From contig NZ_JAQGJM010000001.1 in assembly GCF_028290625.1 (NCBI RefSeq), positions 268,360 to 332,359 of the forward strand: a DNA stretch of 64,000 nucleotides, read 5' to 3'. Source of the DNA: Devosia sp. Its GTDB lineage: Bacteria; Pseudomonadota; Alphaproteobacteria; Rhizobiales; Devosiaceae. The notes below the pieces were generated by a model. That model saw only the letters and a program-made list of their open reading frames with translations. It did no database searches and was not told where the DNA came from. This document shows positions 1-7,245 of the stretch, in pieces. Positions within the stretch are counted from its first letter, which is position 1; every line of letters starts with the position of its first letter. The translations under genes were made by a program, and so were the position numbers.

Positions 1-58
1 ATTGGGATCGCTTTTTCAAGCGGCGCAGAGCGCTACTCGCTTGATCCATGGCCGTCAT
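1..58 (-). CDS. rnpA: Ribonuclease P protein component, N-terminal fragment (cut by window edge)
   Basis: Only the first 16-19 codons are present; the gene continues beyond position 1. The minus strand reads MTAMDQASSALRRLKKRS. The RLKKRS core is the typical start of RnpA, the basic protein cofactor of the RNase P ribozyme that trims tRNA 5' ends. It lies directly downstream of rpmH, the near-universal bacterial order. Two in-frame ATGs (58 and 49) are possible starts, and neither has a clear ribosome binding site. The identification rests on context plus this short motif. Confidence 0.8.
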   Translation of the reverse strand, partial: MTAMDQASSALRRLKKRSQ

Positions 59-72
59 CCGGCCAGGCGACC

Positions 73-207
73 TTAGGCCGAGAGCTTCTTGCGGCCGTCG
101 CGACGGCGCTTGTTCAGAATCGCACGGCCGTCCTTGGTGGCCATACGGGCACGGAAACCGTGACGGCGGGCACGCACGAGCTGACTGGGCTGGTATGTAC
201 GTTTCAT
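73..207 (-). CDS. rpmH: 50S ribosomal protein L34
   Basis: 44 codons encode a very basic protein that begins [12 protein letters not shown] and ends [10 protein letters not shown], the complete and highly conserved L34 sequence at the usual family length. L34 is a late-assembling large-subunit protein that contacts 23S rRNA. It is followed after a short gap by rnpA, as in most bacteria. A near-consensus sigma-70 promoter lies about 100 bases upstream on the same strand, fitting strong constitutive expression. Confidence 0.98.
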   Translation of the reverse strand: MKRTYQPSQLVRARRHGFRARMATKDGRAILNKRRRDGRKKLSA

Positions 208-308
208 GACATCAGACCGTGCTTGCGCCCGGTTCCTCTTATTGGCTCTGCTTGCGCAAGACTGTGTGGCATCCGTCGAGTTGGCTCGGACGGTGCGGGT
301 TGAGCGCG

Positions 309-337
309 TCTATAGGGAAAAGGCCGCCCCAAGTCAA
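309..337 (-). promoter_or_regulatory. Sigma-70-type promoter for rpmH-rnpA
   Basis: On the minus strand a -35 element TTGACT (332-337) and a -10 element TATAGA (309-314) are separated by exactly 17 bases. It points toward rpmH, leaving a leader of roughly 95 bases. Both hexamers differ from consensus at one position. Confidence 0.75.
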
Positions 338-473
338 CGCATCCCAAACCCCAAAACACAGCCTCGCGCGCGTCACATCGCCTTCTTTAGGGACAAAGCG
401 TTTGGCCCGATTGTCATTATAGCCGTCTTTGCCCATAAGAGCGCAGTCGCTCCTCTTTCCAGCCTTGGCGGAC

Positions 474-1910
474 ATGGCGGATATCCTCAAGCCCGATCTT
501 TGCATTCTCGGCGCCGGCGCTCCCGGCATTGCCCTGGCCATGGCCGCCCGCGAATACGGCGCCTCGGTGGTGCTGATCGATCTCGGGGTCGAAGGCGACA
601 GCCTGAGGACCGGCGCCGTGCCCTCGGCGGCCCTGGCCGCTGCCGCGGCGACGGCCCACACTTTGCGCAATGCCGCAGCCTTCGGCATGGGCAATGGCGA
701 CCCCAAGGTCAATTTCCGCGGCGTATACGAACACGTCCAGGCCACCATTGCGGCCATCGCCCCGCGCGACGCCGCCGAACGGCTGCGGGCCCTGGGCATC
801 GAGGTGATCGCTGCACCGGCCGCCTTCATCGACAAGCGCACCGTCAAGGCCGGCGAGACGCTGATCCGCGCCCGCCGCTTCGTCATCGCCAGCGGCTCCA
901 AACCCGTCGTGCCGCCGATCAAGAACCTGGGCGAAGTGCCGTTCTTCACCACCGACAGCATTTTTGCCAATGCCTACAAGCTCTCCCATTTGGTGATTCT
1001 GGGCGGCGGGGCCTCAGGCCTGGAATTTGCCCAGTCCTGTCGCCACCTCGGCTGCGAGGTGACGGTGGTCGAAGCCGGCTCGGCCCTGGCCGAAGTGGAT
1101 TCCGAGGCCGCCGACATTACGCTGCGCCGGCTGCGCGAAGAGGGCGTCGTCATCCACGAGCGCAGCGCGGTCACCGAGATGATGCCGCGCAGCCAGGGCA
1201 TCGGCGTGATGATCCGCCACGAGGACGGTACCGAAGCCACGCTCGACGCTTCCCACATCCTGCTGGCACTGGGCCGCACACCCAATTTCGGCGGGCTGGC
1301 GCTCGACAAGGCCGGTATCCGTTTCGACAAGGGCAATGCCGACCGCTTGTTGCTGCGGCCCAAACTGCTGACCTCCAATGGTCGTGTCCATGTCATCGGC
1401 GAAGCGGCTGGCTCGCCGCCCTCGTTGCCGGCCGCCCAGCATGACGCCCGCGTGGTGCTGGAAAGCGCGCTGTTCAACCGCACCGTCAAGCGGGCGGAAA
1501 CCGATATCCCGGTGACGGTGTTCACCGATCCGCAACTCGCCCAAATCGGCCTGACCGAGGCCGCCGCAAAGCTGCGCCTCAAGAGCGCATACAAGGTGAT
1601 CCGCGCCAGCTTTGCCGAAAACGACCGCGCCATCGCCACGCGCCGCACGGTCGGTATCGCCAAGATCGTCACCGATCGCCACGGTGTTATCCAGGGCGCC
1701 GCCATTGCGGGCCCGGAAGCGGGCGAACTGGTCGCGTTTTTCGGCGTCGCCATGCGCCATGGCATCAAGCTGCCAGACCTCGCCGATGCCGTGGCGCCCT
1801 ATCCGAGCTTTGCGGGCATTATTGGCCAACTGGTCGAGGCGTGGCGCCAGCAGGCTGGCGCCGAACCCTGGCGGCAGCGCCGGCTGGCACTGGTGCGGCG
1901 GCTGCCCTAG
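474..1910 (+). CDS. FAD-dependent pyridine nucleotide-disulfide oxidoreductase homologue lacking redox cysteines
   Basis: About 478 residues, close to the size of dihydrolipoamide or mercuric reductases. An N-terminal FAD Rossmann motif GAGAPG (residues 13-18), a second NAD(P) motif GGGASG mid-protein, the ATG-like segment IASGSKP and a C-terminal dimerisation domain are visible. The canonical CxxxxC redox motif is gone: the segment reads GDSLRTGAVPSAAL (41-54), with Ser and Ala in place of the two cysteines. The C-terminal His-Pro...Glu dyad is replaced by APYPSFAG. It should therefore bind FAD and perhaps NAD(P)H but cannot perform normal dithiol-disulfide exchange. The ATG at 474 is preferred over one at 429 because family homology begins just after it. 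A reductase with a different acceptor or a non-enzymatic flavoprotein are alternatives. Confidence 0.8.
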   Translation: MADILKPDLCILGAGAPGIALAMAAREYGASVVLIDLGVEGDSLRTGAVPSAALAAAAATAHTLRNAAAFGMGNGDPKVNFRGVYEHVQATIAAIAPRDAAERLRALGIEVIAAPAAFIDKRTVKAGETLIRARRFVIASGSKPVVPPIKNLGEVPFFTTDSIFANAYKLSHLVILGGGASGLEFAQSCRHLGCEVTVVEAGSALAEVDSEAADITLRRLREEGVVIHERSAVTEMMPRSQGIGVMIRHEDGTEATLDASHILLALGRTPNFGGLALDKAGIRFDKGNADRLLLRPKLLTSNGRVHVIGEAAGSPPSLPAAQHDARVVLESALFNRTVKRAETDIPVTVFTDPQLAQIGLTEAAAKLRLKSAYKVIRASFAENDRAIATRRTVGIAKIVTDRHGVIQGAAIAGPEAGELVAFFGVAMRHGIKLPDLADAVAPYPSFAGIIGQLVEAWRQQAGAEPWRQRRLALVRRLP

Positions 1911-2049
1911 GTCAGGCCGGCCGATAGATCTGCGCCACCGCGCTGCCCGGAAACGCCTTCGAGCTCATCAGCTTGAGACGCATTGGCGCGGCGCCCAAAT
2001 AATCACGGGCGATGCAGTAAAATTGCATGAGGCCCCAGCCGCGCGGGGG

Positions 2050-2078
2050 CTTACGCAAATTTGCGCTTGCCCTATAAT
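2050..2078 (+). promoter_or_regulatory. Promoter of the orphan kinase gene with overlapping palindrome
   Basis: A perfect -10 hexamer TATAAT (2073-2078) lies only 8 bases before the ATG at 2087, so transcription would start at or next to the start codon. A perfect 12-base palindrome CGCAAATTTGCG (2054-2065) occupies the -35 region, where the -35 match itself is weak. This suggests operator control of a leaderless or nearly leaderless message. Confidence 0.5.
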
Positions 2079-2086
2079 GGCTTGTA

Positions 2087-3514
2087 ATGACAGCCGAACG
2101 CAGCGTTTTGCCCGGCCGGTTCTCCGGTCTATCGATCAAGCTGATCGCCACCATCATCATGGTGATCTTTGCGGTCGAAATCGTCGTTTACCTGCCCTCC
2201 ATCGCCAATTACCGCGCCAGTTGGCTCGATGACCGCCTGCGCGTCGGCGTGGTGGCGGCGCGGGTGCTGGACGCCGTGCCCGACGTGATGGCCCTGCCGC
2301 GCGCCCTGACCGACCGCCTGCTCAATTCGGCGGGCGCCGACGCCATCGTCTATCGGCGGGAGGGCCAGAGCCAGTTGATCGAGCTGGATAATGCGGTGAC
2401 GCCCACCGTGGCGGTGACTGCCGATATGCGCCTGCGCGATCCGATGACGCTGATCATGGGCGCCGTCGATACGCTCTTGGGCGGGGGCGGGCGCACCCTG
2501 CGCATCGTGGGGGAGGGCGATCGCGACGAGAGCCTCGTCGAGCTATTAATGCCCGAACGGCCGCTGCGCTATGACCTGTTCACCTATTCGCGCGACTTCT
2601 TCCTGATCTCGCTGATCATCGCCTTCATTACCGCGGCGGTGCTTTACCTCGTGGTGCGCTGGGTTTTTATCATGCCGGTGCGGCGGCTCACCGAGAACAT
2701 GCTGGCCTATCGCCAGGCCCCCGAAAATGCCAGCCTGATCATAACGCCCTCGCAACGCCGCGACGAAATCGGCATCATGGAGCGCGAACTGGCGGCCATG
2801 GAGCAGGACCTGTTCTCGATGCTGCGCCAGCGGCGGCACCTGGCCGATCTGGGCCTGGCCGTCGCCAAGATCAACCACGACCTGCGCAATACGCTGACCT
2901 CGGCCCAATTGCTGTCCGACCAGGTGGCGACGCTCGACGATCCCAAGGTGCAACGGCTGGCGCCGCGTCTCGTCACCACACTGGACAAGGCCATCGGCTT
3001 CGCCCAGTCGGTGCTCGACTATGGCCGCGAAAGCGCCGCCCCGCCGGTGCCCGGCCCGGTCGACCTGCGTACCTTGATCGAGGACGCGGCCTTCGATGCG
3101 CGCCTGGTCGGCCATCCGGGCATCGCCTTCGTCAATGGCGCGCCCGAGGGGCTCAGCATCAATGTGGACGCCGGCCAGTTGGCGCGGGTCTTCGTCAACC
3201 TGCTCAAGAATGCACGCGAGGCGCTCGAATCGGTCACTGCATTTCCCACGCCGCCCGAAGTGCGGGTCGAGGTGACCCAAAGCGAGGATGGCCTTGTCAT
3301 TGCCGTGACCGACAATGGACCCGGCCTGCTGCCCCGGGCCCGGGCCAATCTGTTCGTGGCCTTTGAGGGATCGGCCCGCGCCGGCGGCACGGGCCTTGGC
3401 CTCGCCATCGCGCGCGAACTGGTGGAAGCCCATGGCGGGCACCTGCAATGGGTCGAACAGAGCCCGGGCACGCGGTTCGAAGTGAGCCTGCCAACCAGCG
3501 CCATTTTGCGCTGA
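2087..3514 (+). CDS. Membrane sensor histidine kinase (HAMP type), orphan
   Basis: 475 residues. TM1 spans about 16-40, a periplasmic domain of about 130 residues follows, TM2 is at about 172-193, then a HAMP linker, an H box KINHDLRNTL with the phosphoacceptor His near 264, an N box NLLKNAREAL, a G1 box DNGPGL and a G2 box GGTGLGLAIAR. All catalytic elements are intact, so it should autophosphorylate. No response regulator is adjacent: the next gene downstream is a tRNA and the NtrC-type regulator beyond it has its own kinase. The signal is unknown. The only plausible ATG lies beside a TATAAT box without a ribosome binding site, consistent with a leaderless transcript. Confidence 0.9.
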   Translation: MTAERSVLPGRFSGLSIKLIATIIMVIFAVEIVVYLPSIANYRASWLDDRLRVGVVAARVLDAVPDVMALPRALTDRLLNSAGADAIVYRREGQSQLIELDNAVTPTVAVTADMRLRDPMTLIMGAVDTLLGGGGRTLRIVGEGDRDESLVELLMPERPLRYDLFTYSRDFFLISLIIAFITAAVLYLVVRWVFIMPVRRLTENMLAYRQAPENASLIITPSQRRDEIGIMERELAAMEQDLFSMLRQRRHLADLGLAVAKINHDLRNTLTSAQLLSDQVATLDDPKVQRLAPRLVTTLDKAIGFAQSVLDYGRESAAPPVPGPVDLRTLIEDAAFDARLVGHPGIAFVNGAPEGLSINVDAGQLARVFVNLLKNAREALESVTAFPTPPEVRVEVTQSEDGLVIAVTDNGPGLLPRARANLFVAFEGSARAGGTGLGLAIARELVEAHGGHLQWVEQSPGTRFEVSLPTSAILR

Positions 3515-3642
3515 TCGCGTCGCACTGTTGTATAACTGACATTTCTGCCCACCCGCGCTTGCAAACCGCAAAAGGCCGCTGTATGGGTTGCCCCGCTTCA
3601 CGAGGAAGCTGGCGCAAGCCGCTCCCGCATCGTGATTGCTTT

Positions 3643-3660
3643 TCCGAACCTCGGTTCGGA
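3643..3660 (+). repeat. Perfect 8-bp inverted repeat just before tRNA-Arg
   Basis: TCCGAACC (3643-3650) and GGTTCGGA (3653-3660) form perfect arms around a 2-base centre, ending 5 bases before the tRNA. No T-tract follows, so it is not an obvious terminator. It could be a processing signal or a protein site. Confidence 0.45.
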
Positions 3661-3665
3661 CGTGC

Positions 3666-3742
3666 GCGCCCTTAGCTCAGCTGGATAGAGCACCAGACTA
3701 CGAATCTGGGGGTCAGGAGTTCGAATCTCTTAGGGCGCGCCA
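3666..3742 (+). tRNA. tRNA-Arg (anticodon ACG)
   Basis: A full cloverleaf can be drawn: acceptor stem GCGCCCT pairs with AGGGCGC, the D arm starts GCTC, the anticodon loop CTACGAA carries ACG, the T loop is TTCGAAT, and the 3' end is G plus an encoded CCA (3740-3742). The ACG anticodon, read as ICG after deamination, decodes the abundant CGN arginine codons. Confidence 0.97.
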
Positions 3743-3771
3743 TTCACTTCAAAGACTTAGCCGTAGTCTTG

Positions 3772-3793
3772 CCATTGCCACGGGCAATGGTTT
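3772..3793 (+). terminator. Putative terminator after tRNA-Arg
   Basis: Perfect stem CCATTGCC / GGCAATGG (3772-3779 / 3783-3790) with a 3-base loop ACG, followed by TTT. A smaller stem AAGACT / AGTCTT lies just before it. Position and shape suit rho-independent termination of the tRNA transcript, although the T-tract is short. Confidence 0.55.
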
Positions 3794-3841
3794 GCAAGAT
3801 CTGTGCTGCGCGTTTGTTCCTTCCCGCAGTCAAGCGGGCCG

Positions 3842-5188
3842 TCACCGCTTTACCCCCAGCCGTGCCATTTTCTCGCTCAGCGTTCGTCGTGGCACCTGCA
3901 GGGACTCCACGGCTGCGGCAATGCTGTCCCCGTTCCGGGCCAGTTCGGCTTCGATGATGTGGCGCTCATAGGCGGCGACGCGGTCCGCCAGGCTTGCGGT
4001 GGATAGTGGACGGGTTCTGGGACCAAGTATGGCATCGAGCGAGCGGCCTGTGGTGTCGAGGCCGAGGGCAAAGCGGTCGGCAGCGGCTTTGAGTTCACGA
4101 ACATTGCCCGGCCAGGGATGGATCATAAGTGCGTTGATGTCCGCCGGGTGGAGCGTGGGCAAAGGCTTGTTGAAGCGCACCGCGGACTGGCCGAGAAAAT
4201 GCTGGAACAGGAGCACGATATCATCGCCCCGGTCTCGCAACGGCGCCAGATCGATCGTCGCCATATTGAGGCGGTAATAGAGGTCGGCGCGGAAACGGCC
4301 GGCTTCGCTTTCGGCAGCGAGATCGACCTTGGAGGCGGCGACGATGCGGACGTCGAATGGGATCTGGCGATTGGAGCCGACCCGCTCGACCATGCGCTCC
4401 TGGATGACGCGCAGCACCTTGGCCTGGGCGAGGAGGGGCATGGACTCGATCTCGTCGAGCAGCAGCGTGCCCCCATTGGCGAATTCGAACTTGCCGATGC
4501 GCTTGTCGCGGGCGGAGGTGAAGGCGCCGGCCTCGTGGCCAAAGAGTTCGCTTTCGATCAGCTCGGCGGGAATGGCCGCGCAGTTGATGGCGACGAAGGG
4601 GCCCTTGGCGCGGGGCGAAAAATCATGGAGGCACCGGGCGACCACCTCCTTGCCGGTGCCGGTTTCGCCCAGGATGATGACGTCAGTGGGGATGGAGGCG
4701 AGTTCGCGGACCGCGTGGCGGAGGTCTTCCATCACGCGCGACGAGCCGACGAGCCGGGTGGCGAGTTCAGTTTCACCGCCATCCAGCTTGCGGCGCAGTT
4801 CGGCGACTTCACGCTTGAGGCTGGATTGCTCGGCGGCGCGGCGCAGGGTTTTCACCAGCTGATCAGGCACGTAGGGCTTTTGCAGGAAATCGAAGGCACC
4901 GCCGCGCATGGCCTCGACGGCCATGGGGACGTCGCCGTGGCCGGTTATGAGGATGACTTCGGCAGCGAGCGAGCGTTCGCGTACAGTTCGCAGCAGGTCG
5001 AGGCCGGAAAGGCCGGGCATGCGGACGTCGGTGAGGATGACTTCAGGGTGAACGTCGTCCAGCATGGCGAGGGCGTCACCGGCATTGGTGGCGACGTGGG
5101 TGGCGAAACCCGAGAGGCGCAGCCACTGCTCGAGCGCGGTGCGCACCATTTCTTCGTCATCGACGATGAGGACCGTTGGGGTGTTCAT
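3842..5188 (-). CDS. NtrC-family sigma-54-dependent response regulator (DctD-like)
   Basis: 448 residues with three domains. The receiver carries acidic D10/D11, phosphoacceptor D54 in ILTDVRMPG and the conserved KP lysine. The AAA+ sigma-54 activator has Walker A GETGTGKE, the GAFT loop and Walker B LLLDEI. A C-terminal Fis-type helix-turn-helix completes it. The sigma-54 contact loop reads GAFTSA rather than the usual GAFTGA. Its start codon overlaps the stop of the kinase gene (ATGA), so the two are co-translated. By analogy with DctBD or TctDE-like pairs it should activate the divergent tctCBA genes, whose promoter has an exact -24/-12 element. The identity of the inducing tricarboxylate or related acid is unknown. 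Confidence 0.9.
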   Translation of the reverse strand: MNTPTVLIVDDEEMVRTALEQWLRLSGFATHVATNAGDALAMLDDVHPEVILTDVRMPGLSGLDLLRTVRERSLAAEVILITGHGDVPMAVEAMRGGAFDFLQKPYVPDQLVKTLRRAAEQSSLKREVAELRRKLDGGETELATRLVGSSRVMEDLRHAVRELASIPTDVIILGETGTGKEVVARCLHDFSPRAKGPFVAINCAAIPAELIESELFGHEAGAFTSARDKRIGKFEFANGGTLLLDEIESMPLLAQAKVLRVIQERMVERVGSNRQIPFDVRIVAASKVDLAAESEAGRFRADLYYRLNMATIDLAPLRDRGDDIVLLFQHFLGQSAVRFNKPLPTLHPADINALMIHPWPGNVRELKAAADRFALGLDTTGRSLDAILGPRTRPLSTASLADRVAAYERHIIEAELARNGDSIAAAVESLQVPRRTLSEKMARLGVKR

Positions 5189-7059
5189 GCCATGGCTTCT
5201 TTGGTCGGGGTGGATTGGAGGGCGAGCGGCAGGCGGATGGTGAAGGTGCTCCCCTTGCCGGGGTGGCTTTGGACGGTGATGGCGCCGCCGATGTCGCGGA
5301 CCAGGCCATAGGAGATGGATAGGCCGAGGCCCAGGCCACGGCCGGCGTCCTTGGTGGAATAAAAGGGATCGAACAGGTTTGCCAGTTCGGCGGCGGCGAT
5401 GCCGGAGCCGGTATCGGCGACGCTGATTTCGACGGATTTGACGGTCTTGGTGATGCCGACGGAAAGGACGCGGATGGTGCTGTGCTCCATGGCGTCGGCA
5501 GCATTAGCCAACAGGTTTATCAGCACTTGTTCGAGGTGGATCGGGTTGCCGGTGACCATGAGCTTGCCGCGATGGCGGCGGTATTCGACATCGATGCCGA
5601 GGGCCCGCAGCTTGTGATCGACAAGGTCGAGCGCGTTGGCGATAGCGGTCGAGATATCGGATTGCATCTCGACGCGGGTTTCCTTGCGGGCGAAGGTTCT
5701 CAGATGCCCGGTGAGGGCGGCGAGGCGGTCGACCACCTTGTCCATAGTGGAGAGGATGGGCGCAATGTCGTTATCGGCATTGCGGGCGGCGATCAGCTTG
5801 GCGCTGGCGAGATGGGTGGTGAGGGCAGCGACGGGCTGGCTGACCTCGTGCGCGACACCGGCCAGCGCCTGACCAAGGCTGGCCATCTTGGCGGCTTGGA
5901 CCAGGCCATGTTGGGCCTCGCGCTCAGCTTTTTCGGCGCGGATGCGTTCGGCGATTTCCTCGCGCAGGGCCTGGTTGGTGATGTGGAGATCTTCGGTGCG
6001 CTCGGCGACGCGCTGTTCGAGGCGGTCGTGATCGGCAAGGCGCTGGCCGATGATGCGCCGGCGCTGCACGAGGAGCGCGATGATGAGGAGGAAAGCCGCG
6101 GCGGCGAGGCCTGCGGTGGTCGCGGCAGTCCAGGCGTCGCGGAACAGTGGGCCGGAGGGGGTAAAGGAGAAGATGCGCCACTGATGGGTGGGCAGGCGCA
6201 ATTCGTCGAGCAGGAAGAGGCCGGAGGTATCGGGATCATTGCCGGCGACGAAAGCGAAGTTGGCGCCGCGGGACGGCCAGATATCGGCGGCTATCGGCCG
6301 GTTGTCGAGGCCGGTCTCGCCGTAGCGACGTTCGTCGGCAATGCGGCCGATTTCGCCGGGGCCGATCAGCGAAAGGGGGCGATAGCGCCAATCGGGACGG
6401 GTGGAGAGGATGGCGACGTTGTTGGTATCCACGATGACCAACAGTTCGCCACTTCGCCACCAGTTGGCTTCGATCTCGCCGAGATTGATTTTCGTGACGG
6501 CTACACCGAGAGCCCCGTCAGGGCCGTCGATGCGGCGGGCGAGGAAGTAACCGGCGACGCCGGTGACGGTCCCGACGGCATAAAATTTGGCGTCGCCATC
6601 GCGTATCGCCTCTTCGAAATACGGGCGGTAGGCGAGGTTTTCGCCGACGAAGCTGTCATAGGCCCACCAGTTGGAGGCGGCGACCACGTTGCCGTCTTTC
6701 GCCATGATGAAGAGCTCGCCGGCGCCTGCCGTGTCGTTGAGCTTGGAGAGGAAACCATTGGCGGCTTCGCGCAGGTCCGGATTGGTGGGATCGGCGAGGA
6801 TGGCGCGGGTTTCGGCGGCGAGGGCCATGCTGGAGGGGAGATAGTGGAAGCGCTCGATGATGGCTTCGAGGGTGCGATCGAATAAGGCGAGGCGCCGATC
6901 CGATTGCTGCCCGGCATTGGCAATAGCGCCAGAGAGCGCCACCTCGAACGCCGCCCAACCGGTGGCGAGGACCACGGCCAAGGCGACGCCGGCCAAGATG
7001 AGCTGGCGGCGGTGCAGCAATTCGCGGAAGCCGAAGCGACTGGCCAAAACCTCTCCCAT
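5185..7059 (-). CDS. DctB-like membrane sensor histidine kinase
   Basis: 624 residues. A TM helix at about 20-40, a large periplasmic double-PAS/CACHE-like sensor of about 270 residues, a second TM near 315-335, then a coiled coil (LEQRVAERTEDL), an H box GVAHEVSQP and the ATP-binding N, G1 (DTGSGI) and G2 (GRGLGLGLSISYG) boxes. This is the architecture of DctB, which senses C4-dicarboxylates directly. Here the neighbouring transporter is of the Tct type, so the ligand may be a tri- or dicarboxylate or another organic acid. It is the first gene of a two-gene operon with the NtrC-type regulator and is divergent from tctC. One of the predicted activator sites lies only 9 bases before its ATG, hinting at autoregulation. 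Confidence 0.9.
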   Translation of the reverse strand: MGEVLASRFGFRELLHRRQLILAGVALAVVLATGWAAFEVALSGAIANAGQQSDRRLALFDRTLEAIIERFHYLPSSMALAAETRAILADPTNPDLREAANGFLSKLNDTAGAGELFIMAKDGNVVAASNWWAYDSFVGENLAYRPYFEEAIRDGDAKFYAVGTVTGVAGYFLARRIDGPDGALGVAVTKINLGEIEANWWRSGELLVIVDTNNVAILSTRPDWRYRPLSLIGPGEIGRIADERRYGETGLDNRPIAADIWPSRGANFAFVAGNDPDTSGLFLLDELRLPTHQWRIFSFTPSGPLFRDAWTAATTAGLAAAAFLLIIALLVQRRRIIGQRLADHDRLEQRVAERTEDLHITNQALREEIAERIRAEKAEREAQHGLVQAAKMASLGQALAGVAHEVSQPVAALTTHLASAKLIAARNADNDIAPILSTMDKVVDRLAALTGHLRTFARKETRVEMQSDISTAIANALDLVDHKLRALGIDVEYRRHRGKLMVTGNPIHLEQVLINLLANAADAMEHSTIRVLSVGITKTVKSVEISVADTGSGIAAAELANLFDPFYSTKDAGRGLGLGLSISYGLVRDIGGAITVQSHPGKGSTFTIRLPLALQSTPTKEAMA

Positions 7060-7067
7060 ACCCGTTC

Positions 7068-7087
7068 TTGGGCAAGATATTGCCGAA
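7068..7087. promoter_or_regulatory. Upstream activator site 1 (inverted repeat)
   Basis: TTGGGCAAGATATTGCCGAA is an imperfect palindrome matching site 2 on the opposite strand (core CGGCAAnnnnTTGCCC). It lies about 85-105 bases before the -24/-12 element of tctC and directly in front of the kinase gene, as expected for a DctD/NtrC-type binding site. Confidence 0.6.
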
Positions 7088-7100
7088 ACCTCTGCCGTTC

Positions 7101-7121
7101 ATCGGCAAGTTCTTGCCCGAT
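7101..7121. promoter_or_regulatory. Upstream activator site 2 (inverted repeat)
   Basis: The second copy has half sites ATCGGCAAG and TTGCCCGAT around TTC. Its centre is about 33-34 bases from that of site 1, roughly three helical turns, so two dimers would lie on the same DNA face. Confidence 0.6.
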
Positions 7122-7170
7122 GTGCTAACACGATCTTGTTGAATTGCATATCTGCCTTGCGTTTTTCACT

Positions 7171-7186
7171 TGGCATGGGGATTGCA
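7171..7186 (+). promoter_or_regulatory. Sigma-54 (-24/-12) promoter of tctCBA
   Basis: TGGCATGGGGATTGCA matches the RpoN consensus TGGCAYG-N4-TTGCW at every conserved position, including GG and GC at the correct spacing. It is followed about 60 bases later by the tctC start. With a sigma-54 activator gene next door this is a strong assignment. Confidence 0.88.
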
Positions 7187-7245
7187 ATGCTGCTGGCAAG
7201 GATGCGGCGGGGAGCCGGCATCCGTTGCAATCCGGGAGGACAATA

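Noticed and set aside
206..1444. 412-codon plus-strand frame overlapping the disulfide-reductase-like gene
   Set aside because: Arg-rich shadow in another frame; the 474-1910 frame has clear FAD and NAD(P) motifs.
1912..2160. 82-codon minus-strand frame between the reductase-like gene and the kinase
   Set aside because: Overlaps the kinase promoter and start; no ribosome binding site at a sensible start and no family recognised. A small gene here cannot be fully excluded.
3636..3971. 111-codon frame spanning tRNA-Arg
   Set aside because: Runs through a complete tRNA and into the antisense of the response regulator gene.
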